Part shown: positions 43,789-49,552 of the stretch, one piece after another | Position numbering within the stretch: the stretch's first letter is position 1 | Layout of the letters: the number at the start of each line of letters is the position of its first letter | Assembly (NCBI RefSeq): GCF_051960575.1 | Contig: NZ_JBQCEE010000110.1 | Coordinates: forward strand, 1-49,552 | Origin: JBQCEE01 sp051960575 | Lineage (GTDB): Bacteria > Actinomycetota > Actinomycetes > Mycobacteriales > Jatrophihabitantaceae | Direction: 5' to 3' | DNA: 49,552 nt | Position numbers and translations under genes: made by a program | The notes under the pieces: generated by a model | The model's database searches: none | Seen by the model: only the letters and a program-made list of their open reading frames with translations | What the model was told of the DNA's origin: nothing

Positions 43789-46215
43789 ATGACCACGCGC
43801 GCGAGGCGCCAGGTCCTTCGGATGCGACGACCAGCGTCCATGTTCGGTGCTCGCTGGCGCGACGCATTGCTGACCGGCAATGGGGAACTGGGCGCCGCCG
43901 TGTTCGGCGGCGTCCTGCACGAGTCGATCGTCCTCACGAACGCCCGTCTGTGGACAGGCGCGCGAACCGCAGCGCTGCCCGATGTGAGCGCAAACCTCGA
44001 GCGGCAGCGGCGCCTGCTCCTCGCAGGCGAATTCGCCGCGGCGGAGCGGGTGCTGACCGACGCCTTGCGCAGCGCCGGATACGACGCCCGCACGGCGATC
44101 CCCGAGCAGCTCGGCGAACTGCGGATCGGGATGCCGAGCGAGCGGGCATTCCGAGACTACGAGCGGGAGCTCGATCTGGCGTCCGGCGTCGCGACGGTGG
44201 GGTGGCGTGACGGGGAAACACGACTGCGGCGCGAAGTCTTCGTCTCGCGCGCACGCGATCTGGTCGTCGCCCGGATCAGCGCGGACGGGCCGATGGGGAT
44301 CAGCGCCACCATCGGCTTCGGGCCACTCGGCTTCGACGCGCGCCCATCGCACGGCGACCGCCGCCACGTCGTCGCGACGCCCGAGGCACGAACCAACGGC
44401 GGCTATCTCACCTACACCGCCCGGACCAGCGACGGCACCGACTTCGGCGCCGTCATCCGGGTCGTCGGGCACACGACGTCCTCCCCCGAGAGCGCCTCCG
44501 TGCTGACCGCCGACGCGCCGGACCACCTGCTCGTGTTGGTCGGCGTCTTCATCAACGAACCGCCTGCCACTGCCAGCGCGCGGCTGCACAGCGAACTCGC
44601 CGCGATCGACCTGGACTACGACGCGATGCTCGACGAACACGTCGCCGAGCATCGGCGGCTGTTCGGGCCGGTCCAGCTCGAGCTTGATGACGGTCGCGAC
44701 GATCGCTCGACCGACGAGCTGCTCGACGAGGCCTACCGGGGCGCCGCACCCGCTGTACTGGTGGAAAAGCTCTGGGCGTTCGGCCGCTACCTGTTCGTCT
44801 CCAGCACGCGTCCCGGCGGCCCTCCCTGCGGGCTGATGGGCATCTGGTGCGGGGAGGGCGACGGGTTCTGGGCCTTCCATATGGCCAACATCAACATGCA
44901 GATGATCCATTGGCATGCGCTCGCCGGTGATCTGGCCGAACTCATGCAGCCGTTCTTTGACTACCACGACGCCAAACTCGACGACTACCGCGAGAATGCA
45001 CGGCAGCTGTTCGGCTGTCGCGGGATCTACGTGCCGGCCGACACGACGGGGGAGTCCGGGCTGCTGAAGGACATCCAGCCGCACATCGTGCACTTCACGG
45101 CGGCGGCCGGTTGGCTGGCCCAGCACTACGCGGACTACTACCGCTACACCGGCGATGTCGAGTTCCTGCGCACTCGGGCACTGCCGTTCCTCCGCGAGGT
45201 CGGCCTGTTCTATGAGGACTTCGTCGTGCATGACGAGGCGGGGACCGCTGCCTTCCTGCCGTCGAACTCGCCGGAGAACGCGCCCCTTGGCGATGACGGC
45301 CGGCCCCGCCAGGAGCAGATCACGGTGAGCGCGACCATCGACGTCGCGGTGGCGCGTGAGGTGCTGACCAACCTGATCGACCTCGCGACGCAACAGGGGA
45401 TGTACGCCGACGAGGTGCACCGGTGGTCCGCGCTTCGCGCCACGCTGCCGGCCTACCGCCTGACCGACGAGGGCGCTGTCGCCGAGTGGATACCGGTCGG
45501 CACGGCGGACAACGAGGTCCACCGCCACCACTCCCACCTGTACGGGCTCTTCCCAGGACGCGAGGTCCAGCCCGAATCGCAGCTCGCCGCGGCGTTCGAG
45601 ATCGCGGCGCGGCACCGCCTGGAGCGCGGCCTTGCCGCGCAGACGAGCTGGTCGCTCGTCAGCCTCGCCCACGTCTTCGCGCGGCTAGGCGACGGCGAAC
45701 GAGCTCTCGAGTGCCTCGACATCGTCACCCGGCTCGCGATGCTCCCCAACCTCTTGACCATGCACAACGACTGGCGCGGGATGGTGGGGCTCGGCGAGCC
45801 CGACTGGGCGCCGTTCCAGATCGACGCGAACATCGGCTGGACCTCGGCCGTGCAGGAAATGCTGCTCGGCTGGGACGGCGAATCGGTGCGGCTTCTGCCG
45901 GCACTCCCGGCGCGATGGACGCGCGGCCGGGTGACGGGCTTGCGGTGCCCTGGTGGGCTCTCGGTGTCGCTGACCTGGGACCAGCCCAGTCGCCGGGTCA
46001 GCGTCGCCCTGACGGCGTCCGCGCCGGGCACAGTCCGCCTGCGATGCCCTCGGCCCGTCGAGGTGCTGACGTCGAGTGGTCGTGCCGCGAGAGTTCTGCC
46101 AGTGAGTGTCCAAGCAGCGGGTGTTCCGGCGACGAGAGGGCGTGACATCCTCGTCGAGGTCGATGCGTCCGAGCACGTCACCCTCGACCTGCTGCTCGCC
46201 GCCCCCGGGTCTTGA
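43789..46215 (+). CDS. GH95-family alpha-L-fucosidase
   Basis: This 808-residue inverting glycosidase matches family GH95. The N-terminal beta-sandwich begins with LTGNGELGAAVFGGV and LTNARLWTG. The (alpha/alpha)6 barrel contains SNSPENAP, with the Glu of this motif the candidate general acid, then NEVHRHHSHLYGLFPG and FQIDANIGWTSAVQEML, all family hallmarks. A beta domain ends the protein. No signal peptide is seen, unusual for polysaccharide-degrading GH95 enzymes but consistent with its cytoplasmic neighbours. Known GH95 members mostly release alpha-1,2-fucose, and some act on alpha-L-galactosides, so L-galactose is an alternative. It starts 7 bases behind the sulfatase and is followed closely by the regulator gene. 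Confidence 0.9.
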   Translation: MTTRARRQVLRMRRPASMFGARWRDALLTGNGELGAAVFGGVLHESIVLTNARLWTGARTAALPDVSANLERQRRLLLAGEFAAAERVLTDALRSAGYDARTAIPEQLGELRIGMPSERAFRDYERELDLASGVATVGWRDGETRLRREVFVSRARDLVVARISADGPMGISATIGFGPLGFDARPSHGDRRHVVATPEARTNGGYLTYTARTSDGTDFGAVIRVVGHTTSSPESASVLTADAPDHLLVLVGVFINEPPATASARLHSELAAIDLDYDAMLDEHVAEHRRLFGPVQLELDDGRDDRSTDELLDEAYRGAAPAVLVEKLWAFGRYLFVSSTRPGGPPCGLMGIWCGEGDGFWAFHMANINMQMIHWHALAGDLAELMQPFFDYHDAKLDDYRENARQLFGCRGIYVPADTTGESGLLKDIQPHIVHFTAAAGWLAQHYADYYRYTGDVEFLRTRALPFLREVGLFYEDFVVHDEAGTAAFLPSNSPENAPLGDDGRPRQEQITVSATIDVAVAREVLTNLIDLATQQGMYADEVHRWSALRATLPAYRLTDEGAVAEWIPVGTADNEVHRHHSHLYGLFPGREVQPESQLAAAFEIAARHRLERGLAAQTSWSLVSLAHVFARLGDGERALECLDIVTRLAMLPNLLTMHNDWRGMVGLGEPDWAPFQIDANIGWTSAVQEMLLGWDGESVRLLPALPARWTRGRVTGLRCPGGLSVSLTWDQPSRRVSVALTASAPGTVRLRCPRPVEVLTSSGRAARVLPVSVQAAGVPATRGRDILVEVDASEHVTLDLLLAAPGS

Positions 46216-46222
46216 AAGGAGG
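46215..46222 (+). promoter_or_regulatory. Consensus Shine-Dalgarno of the GntR gene
   Basis: AAAGGAGG lies six bases ahead of ATG 46,229 and fixes that start, although the frame is open to 46,106. Much weaker sites precede the enzymes, so the regulator may be made efficiently from the shared transcript. Confidence 0.8.
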
Positions 46223-46228
46223 CTGTCG

Positions 46229-46906
46229 ATGTCGTTGACGGACGAGGCGATCGTCAAGATCAAGGCGATGATCCTCGATGGCCGGCTCCGCCCTGGCGAC
46301 CGGCTCCCGAGGGAGGCGGATCTCGCCGACCAGCTTGGGATCTCGCGCGGTTCACTGCGGGAGGCCGTGAGTGCCCTCTCACTCGTGCGCATTCTGGATG
46401 TCCGTCGCGGCGATGGCACCTTCGTCACCAGCCTGCACCCGAGCGTCCTGATGGAAGCGATGGCCTTCCTCGTGGACTTCCACCAGGACGCCAGCGTGCT
46501 GGAACTGTTCGAGGTCCGGCGCGCCTTGGAGCCGGCCGCGGCCGAGATGGCGGCGACAGCGATGGACGCCGCGGAGGCGCAACGCCTTGTGGAACTTGCT
46601 GGCGACGACAGCGTCCCGGACACCATCGACGCGTTGGTGGCCGCGGATGTCGAGTTCCATCACCGCATTGCCGCGGCGAGCGGGAATCAGGTTCTCGCCG
46701 CGATGATCGACGGTATCGCGGGACGTACGGTGCGTGCGCGGGTCTGGCGTGGTGTCACCGAGGAGAACGCACGGGAGCGCACGATCCGTGAGCATCAGGC
46801 CATCGCCGCCGCCATCCGCGACCGTCAGCCGACGCTGGCGCGCGCGAGGATGACGGTGCACATCGCCGGTGTTGAGGACTGGCTCCGCAATGCTGTGCTC
46901 GACTGA
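46229..46906 (+). CDS. FadR-type GntR regulator of the fucose locus
   Basis: This 225-residue regulator has an N-terminal winged helix (KIKAMILDGRLRPGDRLPRE, then LADQLGISRGSLREAVSAL and VRRGDGTFV) and a C-terminal FCD domain. The FCD metal/ligand residues appear in VAADVEFHHRIAAASGN and IREHQAIAAAI. Proteins of this group usually repress sugar-acid pathways and are released by an intermediate. It is the last gene of the deacetylase operon, so it would be autoregulated if it binds the palindrome at 41,203. Variants of that palindrome before the dehydratase and FAH genes make it the likely regulator of all three units. The inducer may be L-fuconate or a keto-deoxy product; this is inference. 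Confidence 0.9.
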   Translation: MSLTDEAIVKIKAMILDGRLRPGDRLPREADLADQLGISRGSLREAVSALSLVRILDVRRGDGTFVTSLHPSVLMEAMAFLVDFHQDASVLELFEVRRALEPAAAEMAATAMDAAEAQRLVELAGDDSVPDTIDALVAADVEFHHRIAAASGNQVLAAMIDGIAGRTVRARVWRGVTEENARERTIREHQAIAAAIRDRQPTLARARMTVHIAGVEDWLRNAVLD

Positions 46907-46910
46907 CGCC

Positions 46911-46957
46911 GACTGAGTCCTCGACTGCGCGGCTGTCCTCGTCGGGGGAGTCCAGTC
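46911..46957. terminator. Imperfect inverted repeat between convergent genes
   Basis: Arms GACTGAGTCCTCGAC (46,911-46,925) and GTCGGGGGAGTCCAGTC (46,941-46,957) pair imperfectly between the stops of the GntR gene and the dehydratase gene. A two-way terminator is plausible from position; the stem is not perfect. Confidence 0.35.
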
Positions 46958-46961
46958 GAAA

Positions 46962-48266
46962 TCACCGGCGGACAGCGGCCCATTCCGGACCGTCCGGGAA
47001 GCGGAATCGGTCGAGTGTCTCGCGCCGTAACTCGGTTGAGGCACCGGGCGTCGTCGGTGCGGCGTACCGACCGCGGGTGATCTCGACGGGGTCGGTGAAG
47101 TGCTCGTGGAGATGGTCGACGTACTCGATGACCCGATCCGTCATGGTGCCGCTCACCGCGACGTAGTCGAACATCGACAGGTGTCGCACGACCTCGCACA
47201 GCCCGACGCCGCCGGCGTGCGGGCACACCGGCACGCCGAATTTGGCGGCGAGCAAGAGGATGGCGATGTTCTCGTTGACGCCGGCGACGCGGGTGGCGTC
47301 GATCTGGACGAAGTCGATCGCCGCGGCCTGCAGGAATTGCTTGAACATGACGCGGTTGTGCACGTGCTCACCGCTGGCAACCGGCGTGCCAGCCGCCAGC
47401 CTGATCGCGCGGTGCCCGAGAATGTCGTCGGGGCTGGTTGGTTCCTCGATCCAATATGGATCGTACGGAGCGAGCGCGCTAAGCCACTCGATGGCTGCGT
47501 CGACGTCCCATCGCTGGTTGGCGTCGATCGCGATCCGGACATCAGGCCCGACCGCGGCTCGCGCGACACCGAGCCGCCGCACGTCCTCGGCCAGGTCGCC
47601 ACCGACCTTCAGCTTGATCTGCGAGTACCCGTCTGCGACAGCTTGGCGAGCCAGGCGCACCATCTTGTCGTCCGAGTAGCCGAGCCACCCCGGTGTCGTG
47701 GTGTAGGCCGGATACCCCCCTGCAAGGAGTTCAGCCGCCCGGTGTGGCCGCCCTGGTTGGGCAGCCTCAAGGATGTCCAACGCCTGTTGTGGCGTCAGGG
47801 CGTCGGTCAGGTAGCGGAAATCGACGAGATCGACGATCTCAGCAGGGCTCAAGCCGGCGAGCAGTTGCCACAGGGGCAGCCCGGCTCGTCGTGCGCGGAG
47901 GTCCCACAAAGCGTTGACGACTGCACCAATCGCCATGTGCATGACGCCCTTTTCCGGGCCGAGCCACCGCAGCTGGGAGTCATGGACGAGGCGACGCCAC
48001 GTCGCGCCGAGGTCGGCCAGCGTCTCGTCCACTGGCCGTCCGACCAAGTGGTGCTCAAGCGCCCCGATCGCGGCCAGCTGGACGTCGTTGCCACGACCGA
48101 TCGTGAAGACGAACCCGTGCCCGTCGGGACCGTCGGCATCGGTGCGGAGGACCGCGTACGCGGCCGAGTAATCAGGGTCGGCGTTCATCGCGTCCGAGCC
48201 GTCCGCGGTCGACGACGTCGGGAACCGGACGTCAACGCACTCGATCCTTGTGAACCGCTCGCTCAT
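46962..48266 (-). CDS. L-fuconate dehydratase (enolase superfamily)
   Basis: This 434-residue enzyme dehydrates L-fuconate to 2-keto-3-deoxy-L-fuconate. Catalytic Lys218-x-Lys220 (QIKLKVG), metal ligand Asp248 (DANQRWD), then IEEPTSPDD and GEHVHNR, and His350 (CPHAGGVG) stand at almost the same numbers I recall for the characterised Xanthomonas enzyme. The N-terminal capping domain begins ECVDVRFPTS and contains NADPDYSAAYAVL, also typical. ATG 48,266 has a purine-rich GAAGAGGG; TTG 48,269 directly precedes it. The gene stands alone on the minus strand, with its promoter overlapped by palindrome site 2. L-galactonate and other acid sugars can be side substrates of this family. Confidence 0.92.
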   Translation of the reverse strand: MSERFTRIECVDVRFPTSSTADGSDAMNADPDYSAAYAVLRTDADGPDGHGFVFTIGRGNDVQLAAIGALEHHLVGRPVDETLADLGATWRRLVHDSQLRWLGPEKGVMHMAIGAVVNALWDLRARRAGLPLWQLLAGLSPAEIVDLVDFRYLTDALTPQQALDILEAAQPGRPHRAAELLAGGYPAYTTTPGWLGYSDDKMVRLARQAVADGYSQIKLKVGGDLAEDVRRLGVARAAVGPDVRIAIDANQRWDVDAAIEWLSALAPYDPYWIEEPTSPDDILGHRAIRLAAGTPVASGEHVHNRVMFKQFLQAAAIDFVQIDATRVAGVNENIAILLLAAKFGVPVCPHAGGVGLCEVVRHLSMFDYVAVSGTMTDRVIEYVDHLHEHFTDPVEITRGRYAAPTTPGASTELRRETLDRFRFPDGPEWAAVRR

Positions 48267-48289
48267 CAACCCTCTTCCGCCAGTGCTCT

Positions 48290-48329
48290 AGAGGTCAGAT
48301 GTCTAGCACGCGCTGATGCTGCAGTCCAA
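48290..48329 (-). promoter_or_regulatory. Dehydratase promoter overlapped by palindrome site 2
   Basis: On the minus strand -35 TTGGAC (48,324-48,329) and -10 TAGACA (48,300-48,305) are 18 bases apart. The 15-bp palindrome variant AGACATC-T-GACCTCT occupies 48,290-48,304 and overlaps the -10, which suits repression by the GntR protein. Confidence 0.6.
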
Positions 48330-48399
48330 GAGGCGGATGGGTGATCGCATCGGCACTTCGTGAATTGACCGTCCCGCGCTGACCTGAGAGGCTGTCTCT

Positions 48400-48414
48400 A
48401 AACATCCGATGTTC
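48400..48414. promoter_or_regulatory. Palindrome site 3 ahead of the FAH gene
   Basis: AAACATC-C-GATGTTC matches the perfect site 1 at 11 of the 14 arm positions and retains a strong inner palindrome, AACATC-C-GATGTT. It ends 18 bases before the TTG start chosen for the FAH gene and so would block its transcription or early elongation. Confidence 0.6.
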
Positions 48415-48432
48415 GGGGTTGGGAGAGATTCG

Positions 48433-49263
48433 TTGAAGTTGGCGCGATGCGGCCCGGTCGGTAGGGAGCGTCCAGTCATCGCGGGCGCGGACGGGTCGTG
48501 GCGTGAGCTCAGTCCGGTCCTGCCTGACCTCACTGCCGAATCGGTCGGCGGCTTGCAGGAGCTCGACGTCACGGACCTGCGAGCAGTGAAGGACTTGGCG
48601 CGGTTCGGTCCGCCCGTCGCTCACGTCGGCAAGATCGTCTGTGTGGGCTTGAACTACCGCGACCACGCCGCCGAGACGGGCGCTGCGCCACCCGACGAGC
48701 CGATCTTGTTCCTGAAGGCCGGCGACACGGTCGTGGGCCCGAACGACGAGGTCATGATCCCGCGCAACTCGACGAAGACCGACTGGGAGGTCGAGTTGGC
48801 GGTGGTCATCGGTGCGACCACCCGCTACCTCACGTCTCCGGACGACGCGGCGGCGCACGTCGCCGGATATGCGATCAGCCATGACGTGTCTGAGCGGGAG
48901 TTCCAACTCGAGCGCGGAGGCCAGTGGGACAAGGGCAAGAACTGCGCGACGTTCAATCCGCTCGGCCCGTGGCTGGTCACCCCCGACGAGCTGGGATCGG
49001 TGCAGGACCTGGAGCTGCGCCTCTGGGTGAATGATGCACTGCAGCAGCGCGGTCACACGGCGGACATGATTTTCGACGTCAACCACCTGATCTGGTACAT
49101 CTCGCAATTCATGACGCTCTATCCAGGAGACGTGATCAACACCGGGACACCGGCGGGAGTGGCGCTCGGTCGGCCGGAGCAGCCCTTCCTCCGCGCCGGC
49201 GACACGGTCCGGGTCGAGATCGACGGCCTGGGTCAGCAGTCCCAACGCATGGTGCAGGCCTGA
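48433..49263 (+). CDS. FAH-family hydrolase, probably 2,4-diketo-3-deoxy-L-fuconate hydrolase
   Basis: This 276-residue FAH-family enzyme has metal ligands Glu119, Glu121 (DWEVELAVVIG) and Asp151 (SHDVSER), followed by DKGKNCATFNPLGPW and the C-terminal INTGTPAGVALG. The context gives the role: after the dehydratase and a dehydrogenase, the pathway needs a hydrolase that splits 2,4-diketo-3-deoxy-L-fuconate into pyruvate and L-lactate. The start was set at TTG 48,433 because it gives the family-like MKLARCGPVGRERP and has GGGAGAG at 48,420-48,426. ATG 48,409 is in frame but lies inside the operator and would add an untypical octapeptide. The SDR gene follows after one base. Confidence 0.85.
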   Translation: MKLARCGPVGRERPVIAGADGSWRELSPVLPDLTAESVGGLQELDVTDLRAVKDLARFGPPVAHVGKIVCVGLNYRDHAAETGAAPPDEPILFLKAGDTVVGPNDEVMIPRNSTKTDWEVELAVVIGATTRYLTSPDDAAAHVAGYAISHDVSEREFQLERGGQWDKGKNCATFNPLGPWLVTPDELGSVQDLELRLWVNDALQQRGHTADMIFDVNHLIWYISQFMTLYPGDVINTGTPAGVALGRPEQPFLRAGDTVRVEIDGLGQQSQRMVQA

Positions 49264-49264
49264 G

Positions 49265-49552
49265 GTGCACGGCCTCGAAGGGCTCCGCGCCCTGGTGACA
49301 GGCGGCGCCTCAGGGATCGGCCGCGCCACGGTGCAGACGTTCCTCGACCACGGCGTCCGAGTTGCTGCCCTCGACCTGATCGACACGGACGTTCCTGACG
49401 CCTACATGGTCCGAGCGGACCTGGCGGACGACCGAACCGTCCGGCAGGCGGTCCTGGACGCAGTCCAGGCGCTCGGCGGCCTCGCCGTCCTGGTCAACAA
49501 CGCCGGAATCGGTGCTCAGGGCGGGCTCGAGGAAAACGACGACTCGCAGTGG
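49265..49552 (+). CDS. SDR-family dehydrogenase, N-terminal part (runs off the window)
   Basis: The first 96 codons of a short-chain dehydrogenase/reductase are present and open to the end of the window. The NAD(P)-binding TGGASGIG motif and the NNAG motif (VLVNNAGIG) are there, and an Asp at the end of the second strand (AALDLID) favours NAD. GTG 49,265 lies one base behind the FAH stop, so the two are co-translated. In this setting it is most likely the 2-keto-3-deoxy-L-fuconate 4-dehydrogenase that feeds the FAH enzyme; L-fucose 1-dehydrogenase is the alternative. The active-site Tyr and Lys lie outside the window. Confidence 0.85.
   Translation, partial: MHGLEGLRALVTGGASGIGRATVQTFLDHGVRVAALDLIDTDVPDAYMVRADLADDRTVRQAVLDAVQALGGLAVLVNNAGIGAQGGLEENDDSQW

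Noticed and set aside
43747..45672. Long minus-strand frame opposite the GH95 gene
   Set aside because: It is low-complexity and motif-free, whereas the plus-strand protein has all GH95 landmarks.
41311..49552. Rhamnose rather than fucose catabolism
   Set aside because: The dehydratase residues and numbering match fuconate dehydratase and the glycosidase is GH95 rather than a rhamnosidase family, though acid-sugar side specificities remain possible.

Overview
The window is high-GC, densely packed DNA with frequent GTG starts and ATGA/GTGA overlaps. It carries an Lsr2 nucleoid protein, an EACC1-like protein and a MobF relaxase of actinobacterial type, so the source is an actinomycete; the genus cannot be named from sequence alone. 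I saw no tRNA, rRNA, CRISPR array, integrase or transposase gene.

Region 1 (1-31,345) is a conjugative element, probably an ICE or integrated plasmid. The left part (1-6,988) is a tightly coupled mating operon on the plus strand: the C-terminal part of a VirB4-type ATPase, an NlpC/P60 cell-wall hydrolase, a two-helix membrane protein, a TraD/TraG-type coupling protein and four small genes I cannot name. The right end (25,652-31,342, minus strand) is a 1,896-residue fusion of MobF relaxase, RecD-like helicase and DnaG/Toprim-type primase. Between them sits about 18 kb of conflict or defence cargo. It holds a CHAT-protease/TPR gene back to back with an EACC1-like gene, a second CHAT/TPR gene cut by one in-frame TAA between its catalytic His and Cys, a DUF6615-type nuclease-like protein, a membrane-anchored NERD nuclease-like protein, an extra lsr2, and a three-gene row made of a 2,074-residue STAND NTPase with an N-terminal nuclease-like domain, an unknown partner and an AlbA_2/Schlafen-type protein.

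Region 2 (31,630-40,898) is a catabolic locus around a TetR-type gene. A sugar-type ABC importer (permease, double ATPase, lipoprotein receptor) runs left. A cyclase-family hydrolase, FAH-family hydrolase, thiolase and acyl-CoA ligase run right. The two outward promoters share an identical 19-bp element in the same orientation to their genes, so import and breakdown are probably co-regulated. The substrate is unknown.

Region 3 (41,162-49,552) looks like a locus for a decorated fucose-containing glycan. It encodes a CE7-type deacetylase, a sulfatase, a GH95 alpha-L-fucosidase and a FadR-type GntR regulator. These are followed by L-fuconate dehydratase, a FAH-family hydrolase fitting 2,4-diketo-3-deoxy-L-fuconate hydrolase, and the start of an SDR dehydrogenase. 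None of the three glycan enzymes has an obvious signal peptide, which suggests intracellular processing of imported oligosaccharides. A 15-bp inverted repeat (AGACATC-N-GATGTCT and variants) lies in front of all three transcription units and is the likely GntR operator.
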